A stretch of DNA of 64,000 nt, from the NCBI GenBank assembly GCA_038322575.1, contig JBBQGB010000006.1:15990-79989 (forward strand), in the 5' to 3' direction. The number at the start of each line of letters is the position of its first letter. The first letter of the stretch is position 1. Below, one piece after another: positions 29,579-37,691 of the stretch. This stretch comes from JACMOY01 sp038322575 (GTDB taxonomy: Bacteria; Actinomycetota; Actinomycetes; Actinomycetales; Angustibacteraceae). The notes under the pieces were generated by a model, which was not told where the DNA came from, ran no database searches, and saw only the letters and a list, made by a program, of their open reading frames with translations. The position numbers and the translations under genes were made by a program.

Positions 29579-29607
29579 ACTATGGCCGCGCATCTGGAAC
29601 GAGTCAA
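29579..29607 (-). promoter_or_regulatory. furA-katG promoter
   Basis: On the minus strand TTGACT (29607-29602), an exact 17-nt spacer and CATAGT (29584-29579) lie six bases before GTG 29572. The -35 box contains the TGA stop codon of the upstream kinase gene. The spacing gives a leaderless furA transcript. Confidence 0.75.
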
Positions 29608-30803
29608 GACTGGACGGCGGACTCGGACGCCAGCGTGCGCAGCCAGCGGGCGGAGTCGCTCGCGTGGTAGACCCGCTCGCTCGGCTCGATCGCCCGCACG
29701 AAACCGTCGTAGACGAGGGCCTGCCGCAGCGCAGCCACCGGGCCCGCGAGCTCGGCCGCACGGCGCGGGTTGCAGCCGGGTGCCACCACGCGCCAGAGGC
29801 CGTCCCAGTGAGCGAGGACGCCGGCCCGCTGGGCCGGCGGGATGCGCGGCACGAACGCGGACCGGTCGAGCATCGGGTTGCCGAACCCGCAGTCACCCCA
29901 GTCGAGCAGGGCCAGGTGGGTGTCGTCGCCGACCAGGTTGCCGGGGTGGAAGTCCCCGTGCACCACCGTGTCCGGCACACCGCACGCCTCCAGCGCGGCG
30001 AATCGCTCGGGCAGCCCGTCGACGACGCGCTCGCAGGTGCGGCGGGTCGCGAGGTCGAGCTGGTCGGCCGTGCGCTCGAGCATCGCCGCGGCCGCCGCCG
30101 CGAACGGCGCGCCGCGCCAGTCGGGCAGCCCCAGCACGAGCAGGTCGGCCCCGCGCCCGACCCACTGCGCCTGCAGCCGCACCAGCAGGTCGACCATCCG
30201 CGTCAGCACGTCCCCCTCGGCGTCGTACAGGTCGGTGCCGGGCAGCCCGGCCATCAGCACCCGCGGCCCGTCGGTCGCGAGCAGGGTCGGGACGTCAGGC
30301 GACCCCAGGGCCGTGATCACCGCCCCCTCGTGCGCGAAGAACGGCGGCACCACCTTCAGCCAGGTGTCGCCGGCACCGGTCGGCAGCCGCCACAGGCTCG
30401 ACAGGTTCCAGGTGCGCACCTGCCGCGGCGCCGCCGTCCGGGGTCGACCGAGGCGGGCCAGGGCCGCGTCGGCCCAGGCGAGGTCAGCCGCGGGTCCGCC
30501 GGGGCGCGCGTACGCAAGCCGCATCGTGTCGTCGTCGAGCGGCTCGGGCCAGGGGATGAGCGAGCCGACGGGGCCGTCGACCTCGGCCAGGTACGTCACC
30601 GGGCCGCCGCAGCCGGTGTCGGACGCCGCACCCAGCAGCCGCAGGACCGTGACCTCGACGCCCCCGACCTCGCGCGCCGCGTCGACGACCGGCCCGACCT
30701 CCTGCCACCACGGGACGGCGACCTCGAACGGTGGCAGCGACCCCAGCACGGTGCCCTCGCGCCGGCAGAGCACCAGGGTCACCGAGCGGGGTGGCAGGTC
30801 CAC
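29604..30803 (-). CDS. APH-fold phosphotransferase with an N-terminal extension
   Basis: A 399-aa protein. The last 270 residues form an APH/choline-kinase fold: WLKVVPPFFAHEGAVITAL (ATP-binding Lys and Glu), the catalytic HGDFHPGNL and LLDWGDCGFGNPML (metal Asp). The first 120 residues are a separate alpha/beta region beginning SVTLVLCRREGTVLGSL, with no motif I recognise. The substrate is unknown. GTG 30803 is the only reasonable start. Its stop codon lies inside the -35 box of the furA promoter, so kinase and furA transcription are tightly packed, and some read-through into furA-katG is possible. Confidence 0.8.
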   Translation of the reverse strand: MDLPPRSVTLVLCRREGTVLGSLPPFEVAVPWWQEVGPVVDAAREVGGVEVTVLRLLGAASDTGCGGPVTYLAEVDGPVGSLIPWPEPLDDDTMRLAYARPGGPAADLAWADAALARLGRPRTAAPRQVRTWNLSSLWRLPTGAGDTWLKVVPPFFAHEGAVITALGSPDVPTLLATDGPRVLMAGLPGTDLYDAEGDVLTRMVDLLVRLQAQWVGRGADLLVLGLPDWRGAPFAAAAAAMLERTADQLDLATRRTCERVVDGLPERFAALEACGVPDTVVHGDFHPGNLVGDDTHLALLDWGDCGFGNPMLDRSAFVPRIPPAQRAGVLAHWDGLWRVVAPGCNPRRAAELAGPVAALRQALVYDGFVRAIEPSERVYHASDSARWLRTLASESAVQS

Positions 30804-30838
30804 GGGCTCATCATGGCGCCGCAGGTGATGATGGCCTC

Positions 30839-31885
30839 ATGGGTTTCGAGGTCATGGACGCGCGCGGGGCGAGCCCGACGTCCACGAGCACCGACCCGGT
30901 GGTCCCCTTCGACCTCGCGGACGACGGCACCCACGTCGTGGACCTCGGCGCGGCCCACGAGCCGGCCGGGGACGGTCCACCGTCGTGGCGCGGCTCCGTC
31001 GACCGGCTGCGCTCGCGGGGTACCGGGTTGCTGCTGCCCGTGGCCGCGGCCCTGGTGCTGGGGGCCCTGGTCGGCGGGTTCGTCGCCGGCCAGCGCTCGG
31101 CCGCGGACCAGCGCGGAGCCCGGGCGGCACAGCTCGCCGTCGTGGCGCAGGTCGAGTCCAGCTCGGTCGCCGAGCTGCGGGGCACCGTCCGAGCCGAGCT
31201 CACCGCCCGCGTCACCAACGCGGGTCCCGAGCCGGTCGGCGTGGCCACCGTGCCGCTCGGCACCGACCCGAACCCCCTCACCCCGGTGGTCGTCACGGGC
31301 CCGGACCGGCTCGCCCCGGGGGCGTCGTCGGTCGTGCGGGTCCAGGTGCTGCTGGCGTGCGGGTCGGCGACGATGCCCGAGGTGGCATTGCAGGTGCGCA
31401 CCGCCGACGGTCGCGGCCACCCCGTGGCGCTGCAGTCGACGACGGCCGCCGCCGGGACGCTCACGGCCCTGTGCGCTGACGCACGAGGCGCGGGGCCGGC
31501 GGTGCGGGCGCGGCTCGGGGGGACGACGACGCGTCCGGTCGTCACCATCGCCAACGACGGGGACGTGGTGGTCGGCGTCTCGTTCGCCAGCGTCGTCAGC
31601 AAGGGCTCGCCGGACGTCGAGGGGCTGGTGACGATCCTGACCGCGCCCGCGATGCCGCTGATCGTCGGCGCTCACGGCGAGCGCAGCGCCGCCGTGACCG
31701 TTCGCGCCCGCCGGTGCGTCCGGGACGTCGCCACGCTGGGCCAGCTGAGCGACATCTCGTTCCCGGCGCTGATCGTCACGGACTCCAACGGCAGCGTGCT
31801 GCAAGGAGGCGCGTCGGGGCCGACGGCGACCTCGGTCGACCTCAGCCTGCTGGTGAGCCAGGCCGTGGCCCGCGCCTGCGGCTGA
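30839..31885 (+). CDS. Membrane-anchored protein of unknown function
   Basis: A 348-aa protein I do not recognise. About 60 hydrophilic residues precede a single transmembrane helix, GLLLPVAAALVLGALVGGFV, so the remaining 260 residues should be extracytoplasmic. That part has short beta-strand-rich stretches with repeated Pro/Val patterns (for example ARVTNAGPEPVGVATVPLG and PVVTIANDGDVVVGVSFA), suggesting immunoglobulin-like beta-sandwich domains. Four Cys residues could form disulfides. It is convergent with the LytR_C gene at zero spacing. ATG 30839 is used; ATG 30854 is possible. Confidence 0.72.
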   Translation: MGFEVMDARGASPTSTSTDPVVPFDLADDGTHVVDLGAAHEPAGDGPPSWRGSVDRLRSRGTGLLLPVAAALVLGALVGGFVAGQRSAADQRGARAAQLAVVAQVESSSVAELRGTVRAELTARVTNAGPEPVGVATVPLGTDPNPLTPVVVTGPDRLAPGASSVVRVQVLLACGSATMPEVALQVRTADGRGHPVALQSTTAAAGTLTALCADARGAGPAVRARLGGTTTRPVVTIANDGDVVVGVSFASVVSKGSPDVEGLVTILTAPAMPLIVGAHGERSAAVTVRARRCVRDVATLGQLSDISFPALIVTDSNGSVLQGGASGPTATSVDLSLLVSQAVARACG

Positions 31886-32404
31886 CTAGCGCGGTGTGGT
31901 GGTGGGACGCACCACCGGCGCTCCGGTGCGGGTCGGCGTCGGGGTGCAGCCCGGTGCCCGGGCGGGCGCGGTGGGCACCGGCGTCAGCGTGCTGAACGTC
32001 GTGCCGAGCACCAGGTCGACGACGGCGTCGGTACGCGTATCGGCCTTCAGCGTGGCCCCCGCAACCTGGGTGGCGACGAGCTTGGCGCCCGCAGAACCCT
32101 TGCGGCCGTAGCGGATCACCGCTGATCCGGCGACCTTCGACCGCTTCGGGTCGTTGGCCACGTCGCCGACGGCGAAGCGCCGGGCGCGCAGCCGGTCGGC
32201 CGTGGCGGCGGCCAGACCCGCCCGGCCCGTGGCGTTGTAGACGTTCACCTTGACGCGCCTCGGATCCAGCGGGCGCTTCGTCGTGGTGCTGCAGGGTGTC
32301 GGCGCGTTGATCACGACCGGGGTGGACGGTGTGCCGATCACGCCGAAGTAGAGGCCGGCCGCCACCAGGCCCGCAGCGATCACGCCGAGGACGATGAAGG
32401 ACAT
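31886..32404 (-). CDS. LytR C-terminal domain (LytR_C) membrane-anchored protein
   Basis: A 172-aa protein with one N-terminal hydrophobic helix (VLGVIAAGLVAAGLYFG), then an extracytoplasmic LytR_C domain from about residue 50: VKVNVYNATGRAGLAAATAD, LRARRFAVGDVAND and VIRYGRKGSAGAKLV. It ends in a Pro/Thr-rich tail. The domain is common in cell-wall-linked proteins of actinobacteria; the exact role is unknown. ATG 32404 is the first standard start, but an open frame extends upstream over a strongly basic RHRRRRQ stretch to a non-standard ATC at 32458, which has a better ribosome binding site. Confidence 0.78.
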   Translation of the reverse strand: MSFIVLGVIAAGLVAAGLYFGVIGTPSTPVVINAPTPCSTTTKRPLDPRRVKVNVYNATGRAGLAAATADRLRARRFAVGDVANDPKRSKVAGSAVIRYGRKGSAGAKLVATQVAGATLKADTRTDAVVDLVLGTTFSTLTPVPTAPARAPGCTPTPTRTGAPVVRPTTTPR

Positions 32405-32469
32405 CGTGATGACCTGTCGGCGGCGGCGATGCCGGTACCAGCCGGACTCCTCGCTGATGGGCCTTCCCT

Positions 32470-32766
32470 TCAGTCGATGACGAGCACGCGCGCGTGCAGG
32501 ACCGGACGCTGCTGCAGCGCCGCTCTCAGTGCGCGGTGCAGACCGTCCTCGAGATAGAGGTCACCCTGCCACTCAACGACGTGGGCGAACAGGTCGCCGT
32601 AGAACGTGGAGTCCTCTGAAAGCAACGCATCCAGGTCGAGGACGCGCTTGGTCGTGACCAGGTCGTCGAGGCGCACCTGGCGCGGCGCGACCTCCGACCA
32701 CTGGCGCAAGGTGGTGCGCCCGTGCTCGGGGTAGGGCCGGGAGTCGCCGACCGCCTTGAAAATCAC
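32470..32766 (-). CDS. Conserved actinobacterial protein, VapB-like antitoxin in some annotations
   Basis: A 98-aa cytoplasmic protein strongly conserved among actinobacteria. Recognisable pieces are FKAVGDSRPYPEHG, LDDLVTTKRVLDLDALLSED, FYGDLFAHVVEWQGDLYLED and the end LQQRPVLHARVLVID. Similar proteins are sometimes labelled as VapB-family antitoxins, but no PIN toxin gene is next to it, so I treat that label as unproven. GTG 32766 lies six bases after TAGGAT on the minus strand, a leaderless arrangement. It is divergent from the HerA-like gene. Confidence 0.78.
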   Translation of the reverse strand: MIFKAVGDSRPYPEHGRTTLRQWSEVAPRQVRLDDLVTTKRVLDLDALLSEDSTFYGDLFAHVVEWQGDLYLEDGLHRALRAALQQRPVLHARVLVID

Positions 32767-32772
32767 CCCCTG

Positions 32773-32799
32773 ATCCTATGAGCAATCCGTCGATACGCT
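32773..32799. promoter_or_regulatory. Divergent pair of -10 boxes
   Basis: TAGGAT on the minus strand (32778-32773), six bases before GTG 32766, and TACGCT on the plus strand (32794-32799), seven bases before ATG 32807. Two leaderless promoters share a 40-nt gap. Confidence 0.4.
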
Positions 32800-32806
32800 C
32801 CCTGTC

Positions 32807-34378
32807 ATGACCGAGCAGACTGCGACGGGCCAGCTGGACGCCATCCGGACCGGCTACGTGGTGCAGGGCGCCGCACTGGATCTGGGCGCCGCCGTCGACT
32901 CCGGGACGGCGCACCCGGACGTGGCGGTCCGCATCCCGCTGTCGGCGATGAACCGGCACGGACTGGTGGCGGGCGCCACGGGCACCGGCAAGACCAAGAC
33001 CCTGCAGGTCATGGCCGAGCAGCTCTCGGCGCAGGGGGTGCCCGTGTTCCTGGCCGACATCAAGGGCGACCTGTCCGGCGTCGCGACACCGGGTGCGCCG
33101 AGTGAGCGCACCAGCGCCCGGGCCACCGACGTGGGCCAGCAGTGGGAGCCGACGTCCTGCCCGACCGAGTTCCTGTCGCTCGGTGGGCGCGGCAGCGGCG
33201 TCCCGGTGCGGGCCACGATCACCTCGTTCGGCCCCACGCTGCTCGCGAAGGTGCTGGGCCTGAACGAGGTGCAGGAGTCCTCGCTCGGCCTGGTGTTCCA
33301 CTTCGCCGACCAGCAGGGCCTGTCGCTGCTCGACCTGGCCGACCTGCGGGCCGTCGTCCAGCACCTGACCTCGGACGAGGGCAAGAGCGAGCTGAAGGCG
33401 CTCGGCGGGTTGTCGTCGGCCACCGCCGGGGTGATCCTGCGCGAGCTGATCACGTTCGCGGACGCCGGCGCCGAGGTGTTCTTCGGTGAGCCCGAGTTCG
33501 ACACCGCCGACCTGCTGCGCACCACGGCGGACGGGCGCGGGGTCGTCACCTGCCTCGAGCTGCCCGACGTCCAGTCGCAGCCGGCGCTGTTCTCGACGTT
33601 CCTGATGTGGATGCTGGCCGACCTGTTCCACGACCTGCCCGAGGTGGGCGACCTCGACAAGCCCAAGCTGGTGTTCTTCTTCGACGAGGCGCACCTGCTG
33701 TTCACCGGCGCCAGCAAGGAGTTCGTCGCCTCGATCGAGCAGACGGTGCGGCTGATCCGCAGCAAGGGGGTCGGGGTGTTCTTCGTGACCCAGACGCCCA
33801 AGGACGTGCCCTCGGGCGTCCTCGCCCAGCTCGGCAACCGGGTGCAGCACGCCCTGCGCGCCTACACCCCTGACGACGCCAAGGCGCTGAAGGCCACCGT
33901 CTCGACGTTCCCGCACAGCGGGTACGACCTCGAGGAGCTGCTCACCCAGCTCGGCACCGGCGAGGCCGTCGTGACCGTGCTGAGCGAGCGCGGCGCGCCG
34001 ACCCCGGTGGCCTGGACCCGCCTGCGGGCGCCGCAGTCGCTGATGGCGCCGTCCGCCCCGGACGTCGTCGCCGCCGTCCTCGCCGCGAGTCCGCTCGCGC
34101 CCCGGTACACGCAGGCCATCGACCGCGAGTCGGCGTACGAGAAGCTGAACGCGCGGCTGGCGGCGGCGCCCGCGCCGGCTCCATCTGCAGCACCGGCGCC
34201 CTCTGCGCAACCGGCCCCGGCGGCTCCCGCTCCGCGGCGGCCCGCCGCCCAGGACGAGTCGGTGGTCGAGAAGGTCGTGACGTCGACGGTGTTCCGCTCG
34301 ATGGCGCGCTCGGCGGCCACAGTGATCGGCCGCGAGATCACCCGCAGCCTGTTCGGCACCGCCCGCCGTCGGCGTTAG
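32807..34378 (+). CDS. HerA-like ATPase (DUF853 / YjgR family)
   Basis: A 523-aa P-loop ATPase of the HerA/FtsK superfamily. Walker A is GATGTGKTKTLQ near residue 58. Walker B is KLVFFFDEAHLLF, followed by FFVTQTPKDVPSGVLAQLGNR with the sensor and arginine-finger region typical of DUF853 proteins such as YjgR. A Pro/Ala-rich linker (residues about 455-480) separates the core from a short C-terminal helix. The substrate is unknown; the related HerA is a DNA pump. No NurA partner is adjacent. Confidence 0.85.
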   Translation: MTEQTATGQLDAIRTGYVVQGAALDLGAAVDSGTAHPDVAVRIPLSAMNRHGLVAGATGTGKTKTLQVMAEQLSAQGVPVFLADIKGDLSGVATPGAPSERTSARATDVGQQWEPTSCPTEFLSLGGRGSGVPVRATITSFGPTLLAKVLGLNEVQESSLGLVFHFADQQGLSLLDLADLRAVVQHLTSDEGKSELKALGGLSSATAGVILRELITFADAGAEVFFGEPEFDTADLLRTTADGRGVVTCLELPDVQSQPALFSTFLMWMLADLFHDLPEVGDLDKPKLVFFFDEAHLLFTGASKEFVASIEQTVRLIRSKGVGVFFVTQTPKDVPSGVLAQLGNRVQHALRAYTPDDAKALKATVSTFPHSGYDLEELLTQLGTGEAVVTVLSERGAPTPVAWTRLRAPQSLMAPSAPDVVAAVLAASPLAPRYTQAIDRESAYEKLNARLAAAPAPAPSAAPAPSAQPAPAAPAPRRPAAQDESVVEKVVTSTVFRSMARSAATVIGREITRSLFGTARRRR

Positions 34379-34399
34379 CGGGCTGGGCGACGCTGGTGG

Positions 34400-34485
34400 C
34401 GGAGGATGCGGGATTTGAACCCGCGAGGGTGATTAACCCAACACGATTTCCAATCGTGCGCACTAGGCCACTATGCGAATCCTCC
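34400..34485 (-). tRNA. tRNA-Ser(GGA)
   Basis: An 86-nt class II tRNA on the minus strand. The acceptor stem pairs GGAGGAT with ATCCTCC, with discriminator G. The anticodon loop TTGGAAA gives anticodon GGA. It has a long variable arm and T-loop GTTCAAATC. CCA is encoded (34399-34397). It is the second serine tRNA in the window. Confidence 0.95.
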
Positions 34486-34594
34486 GCCGACGAGGGTACT
34501 AGAGCGCCGACCCACCCGGTCACAGCCGGTCAGGTGAGGCGGGGGTCCCGAGGCCGACGCCCCACGCGAAGGTCCACATCTGCGGGGTCGCTTG

Positions 34595-34600
34595 TACAGT
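34595..34600 (+). promoter_or_regulatory. -10 box of ffs
   Basis: TACAGT lies about seven bases before the first paired bases of the SRP RNA. No clear -35 is seen. Confidence 0.45.
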
Positions 34601-34602
34601 GG

Positions 34603-34698
34603 TGCCTGACCCCTCGTGCGGCGTCACCTCGCTGAACTCCCCCAGGGCCGGAAGGCAGCAAGGGCAGGCGGGCTCTGGCGGGTGTGCGGGGGGTCGCT
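34603..34698 (+). ncRNA. ffs: Signal recognition particle RNA, small bacterial type (4.5S)
   Basis: RNA scaffold for Ffh in co-translational membrane targeting. The conserved apical segment CCAGGGCCGGAAGGCAGCAA and the following GGGCAGG internal loop are diagnostic, including the GGAA tetraloop and the Ffh-binding symmetric and asymmetric loops. The ends pair as GACCCC with GGGGTC. The 3' end touches the stop of the convergent gluconokinase gene. It lies upstream of dnaX, a known conserved order in actinobacteria. End coordinates are good to a few bases. Confidence 0.92.
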
Positions 34699-35222
34699 CA
34701 CGTCCCGTCGACGGTCGTCGCCCACCACGCCTCGAACGCGGCGAGGATCTCGTCCGGGGCTCTGGTCACGTCGACGGCAACGCCTCGCTCGTCGGGGCCC
34801 AGCGGCTCGAGCGTCCGGCGCTGCGAGGACAGCAGGGCCGGGGGCATGAAGTGGTCGCGGCGGCTCGACAGGCGCTGCGCGAGCAGGTCGGGGTCGCCGT
34901 CCAGGTGCAGGAACACGACGCCGGGTGCGCCGGTGCGCAGCACGTCCCGGTAGGGCCGGCGGAGCGCCGAGCAGGCGATCACCCCGCCGCCCGAGTGCTC
35001 ACCCAGCCACCGCGCGACGGCGGCCAGCCACGGCGCCCGGGCCTCGTCGTCCAGGGGGCTGCCGGCAGCCATCGAGGCCACGTTCTGGCGGCTGTGCAGG
35101 TCGTCTGCGTCCGCGAAGGGGACGCCCCAGCGCTCGGCGAGCGCGCGTCCGACCGTGGTCTTGCCAGCACCCGAGACCCCCATCACCACGACCGGTGGAC
35201 GGCCCCGGTCGATGTCGGTCAC
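34698..35222 (-). CDS. Gluconokinase, GntK type
   Basis: Phosphorylates gluconate to 6-phosphogluconate for the pentose phosphate pathway. At 174 aa it has the normal length. The P-loop GVSGAGKTTVG is near the N-terminus, followed by FADADDLHSRQNVASMAAG, where GntK binds gluconate. It continues IACSALRRPYRD, VVFLHLDGD, and SRRDHFMPPALLSSQ, the lid region. The GTG at 35222 is supported by the N-terminal PPVVVMGVSG. It is divergent from dnaX with 18 nt between start codons. No gluconate permease or GntR gene is next to it. Confidence 0.9.
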   Translation of the reverse strand: MTDIDRGRPPVVVMGVSGAGKTTVGRALAERWGVPFADADDLHSRQNVASMAAGSPLDDEARAPWLAAVARWLGEHSGGGVIACSALRRPYRDVLRTGAPGVVFLHLDGDPDLLAQRLSSRRDHFMPPALLSSQRRTLEPLGPDERGVAVDVTRAPDEILAAFEAWWATTVDGT

Positions 35223-35228
35223 GGGGGT

Positions 35229-35234
35229 TAGTGT
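35229..35234 (+). promoter_or_regulatory. -10 box of dnaX
   Basis: TAGTGT six bases before GTG 35241. Leaderless arrangement; no ribosome binding site is visible. Confidence 0.4.
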
Positions 35235-35240
35235 CGTCGC

Positions 35241-37238
35241 GTGTCCACCGCCCTGTACCGCCGGTACCGACCCGAGACGTTCGCCGAGGTCATCGGGCAG
35301 GAGCACGTCACCGAGCCGCTGATGCAGGCGCTGCGCACCGACCGGGTCAACCACGCGTACCTGTTCAGCGGCCCGCGTGGCTGCGGCAAGACCACCAGCG
35401 CACGCATCCTGGCCCGCTGCCTGAACTGCGAGCAGGGCCCGACGCCAACACCGTGCGGGGTGTGCGGCTCGTGCGTCGCGCTGGCCCGCGGCGGCGCCGG
35501 CACCGTCGACGTGATCGAGATCGACGCAGCGAGCCACGGCGGCGTGGACGACGCCCGCGACCTGCGCGAGAAGGCCGCCTTCGCCCCGGCGGCCAGTCGC
35601 TACAAGATCTACATCATCGACGAGGCGCACATGGTGTCGACGCAGGGCTTCAACGCCCTGCTCAAGGTCGTCGAGGAGCCCCCGCCGCACGTCATGTTCA
35701 TCTTCGCCACGACCGAGCCCGAGAAGGTCATCGGCACGATCCGCTCGCGCACCCACCACTACCCGTTCCGCCTGGTGCCCCCCGCGACGCTGCAGGACTA
35801 CCTGTCCCGGCTGTGCGACAGCGAGCAGGTGAGCGTCGACAAGGGCGTGCTGCCGCTGGTCGTGCGGGCCGGGGCGGGTTCGGTGCGTGACTCGCTGTCG
35901 GTGCTCGACCAGCTGATCGCGGGGTCCGGCGCCGACGGCATCGGGTACGACCGGGCCGTGGGTCTGCTCGGCTACACCGACGCGACGCTGATCGACGACG
36001 TCGTCGAGGCGTTCGCGGTGGGCGACGCGGCCACGGTGTTCCGCGTGGTCGACAAGGTCATCGACACCGGTCACGAGCCGCGCCGCTTCGTCGAGGACCT
36101 GCTCGAGCGGCTGCGCGACCTGATCGTCGTCGCGGCTGTTCCCGACGGCGCCCACGCGGTGCTGCGCGGCCTGCCGGAAGACCAGCTCGAGCGGATGCGC
36201 CAGCAGTCCGCGCACTTCGGTGCCGCTGCGCTCAGCCGGGCCGCCGACGTCGTCAACACCGGGCTGACCGAGCTCACCGGCGCGACGTCCCCCCGCCTGC
36301 AGCTCGAGCTGCTGTGCGCGCGGGTGCTGCTGCCCGGCGCCGAGGGTGAGGGCGGGTACGGCGCCCGCCTCGACCGGATCGAGCGCCGGCTCGGCGCCGC
36401 GGTTGCCGCCTCTCCCCAGGCGACCGCCGCCCCCAGCCAGCCCGCCCAACGCCCCGCTGCCTCGGCACCTGCGGCCGCGACTCCCGCCGCGCCGCCTGCA
36501 ACCTCACCTGCCGCGCCGCCGGCGGACGACGCGTGGCCCGAGCTGGCCGCGCCCGGCCAGCCGCAGTCCGCGGCGCGGCCGGTCCCGCCCGGGGGGCCCG
36601 GGGCCGACGACCCGCCACCCCCCACCGGTGAGCGCGCGCCGACGACGCCGCTGCCGCACGAGCACGCCGCGGCGAGCCCGGTGCCCGGGCAGGTCGACGT
36701 CGAGGCGATCCGGCGCGCCTGGCCCGACGTCATCACCCGGCTGTCCAGCGTCAAGAAGATGACCTGGTCGCTGGTGCGCGACCACGCCCAGGTGCTGGCG
36801 TACGACGGCCGCCGGCTCACCCTCGGCATGTCGACGGTGGGGCTGACCGGCACGTTCCGGGGGGGCGCCCACGGCGAGTACGTGCGCCAGGCGCTGATCG
36901 ACGTCCTCGGGGTCGACGCCCAGGTCGACGGCGTCCACACCGAGGGTGCCCCGACCGCGGCAGCGCCTGCTGCGGCGCCGTCGGCCGTGATCGAGCCGCC
37001 CCCGATGGCCGAGCCGCCCCCGCTGGACGACGTTCCGCCCGATCCGGCCGACGAGCCGCCCCCGCCCGCGGCCCGGCGCCCGGTCGCGCCGGCCCCGGCC
37101 CCGACGTCCCCCCGGGTCTCACCGGCGGACGACGTCGCCGCCAGCGACGACGCGGACGCCGACGACTCCGGCCTGGTGGGGCGCCCCGTCGTCGAGCAGC
37201 TGCTCGGAGGTCGGGTGATCGACGAGACCACCGACTGA
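35241..37238 (+). CDS. dnaX: DNA polymerase III subunits gamma and tau
   Basis: Clamp-loader ATPase of the replisome (665 aa). Seen in order: Walker A GPRGCGKTTSARILARCLNC near residue 45, the zinc module (Cys in RCLNCEQG, then PCGVCGSC), Walker B YIIDEAHMVS, sensor I IFATTEPEKV and the SRC-like SRTHHYPFRL. AAA+ domains fill about the first 370 residues. A long Pro/Ala linker follows, a short tau-type domain (VDVEAIRRAWPDVITRLSSV onward, about 500-580) and another Pro-rich stretch. No slippery heptanucleotide for a gamma frameshift is obvious. The GTG start is leaderless-like. Confidence 0.96.
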   Translation: MSTALYRRYRPETFAEVIGQEHVTEPLMQALRTDRVNHAYLFSGPRGCGKTTSARILARCLNCEQGPTPTPCGVCGSCVALARGGAGTVDVIEIDAASHGGVDDARDLREKAAFAPAASRYKIYIIDEAHMVSTQGFNALLKVVEEPPPHVMFIFATTEPEKVIGTIRSRTHHYPFRLVPPATLQDYLSRLCDSEQVSVDKGVLPLVVRAGAGSVRDSLSVLDQLIAGSGADGIGYDRAVGLLGYTDATLIDDVVEAFAVGDAATVFRVVDKVIDTGHEPRRFVEDLLERLRDLIVVAAVPDGAHAVLRGLPEDQLERMRQQSAHFGAAALSRAADVVNTGLTELTGATSPRLQLELLCARVLLPGAEGEGGYGARLDRIERRLGAAVAASPQATAAPSQPAQRPAASAPAAATPAAPPATSPAAPPADDAWPELAAPGQPQSAARPVPPGGPGADDPPPPTGERAPTTPLPHEHAAASPVPGQVDVEAIRRAWPDVITRLSSVKKMTWSLVRDHAQVLAYDGRRLTLGMSTVGLTGTFRGGAHGEYVRQALIDVLGVDAQVDGVHTEGAPTAAAPAAAPSAVIEPPPMAEPPPLDDVPPDPADEPPPPAARRPVAPAPAPTSPRVSPADDVAASDDADADDSGLVGRPVVEQLLGGRVIDETTD

Positions 37239-37268
37239 GCCTGGACCCGAAGCCCGTCTGGCCGCAGG

Positions 37269-37628
37269 ATGGTGCTCATGGCATCGCGTGGGAGGGTCCG
37301 CGAGTGGCACCCCGACGAGGGGTGGGGGGTCGTCGACAGCCCGGACACACCTGGCGGGTGCTGGGCGTCGTTCTCACACGTGACGAGCGCCGACTTCTAC
37401 GTCCCGTCTGCCGGTGACGCCGTCTGGCTGGAGTGGGAGGCGGCCGACCAGGACGGCTTCGATGTCCGCGCCCGGCGGTTGTGGCAGGTGGACAGTGAGC
37501 CGATCGACGCCTGGCCTGCGCCAGACGATGACGCCATCCTGTCCAGGATCCGGGTGCGCAAGGCAGCCGCGGGCACGTCGCTGACGACCCGCGACATCCT
37601 CGAGGCTCGGGACGCAGAGCGCCGGTGA
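37269..37628 (+). CDS. Cold-shock-domain-like protein
   Basis: A 119-aa protein (or 116 aa from ATG 37278) with a cold-shock-like beta-barrel: GRVREWHPDEGWGVVDSPDT resembles the KWF-EKGFGFI strand pair, and CWASFSHVTSADFYVPSAGD resembles the VFVH RNP2 region. A helical tail ends it. RNA or DNA binding is likely but unproven. It sits between dnaX and recR, the place where ybaB/ebfC is normally found in bacteria. Its sequence is not YbaB-like. Confidence 0.75.
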   Translation: MVLMASRGRVREWHPDEGWGVVDSPDTPGGCWASFSHVTSADFYVPSAGDAVWLEWEAADQDGFDVRARRLWQVDSEPIDAWPAPDDDAILSRIRVRKAAAGTSLTTRDILEARDAERR

Positions 37629-37678
37629 CGTTGGCGCGCCGCGCAAGGCGTAGTGCCGCCGCGCGGGCCCGCACCCCG

Positions 37679-37684
37679 TAGTCT
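37679..37684 (+). promoter_or_regulatory. -10 box of recR
   Basis: TAGTCT seven bases before GTG 37692. It suggests that recR and the DUF5063 gene have their own leaderless promoter. Confidence 0.4.
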
Positions 37685-37691
37685 CGGCTTC

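Noticed and set aside
32470..32766. VapBC toxin-antitoxin locus
   Set aside because: There is no PIN-domain toxin next to the VapB-like gene, and the protein is broadly conserved; it is kept as a conserved protein only.
34698..36449. Single 583-residue minus-strand protein containing gluconokinase
   Set aside because: The upstream 410 codons are antisense to dnaX and low-complexity; the gluconokinase P-loop begins just after GTG 35222, so the gene starts there.
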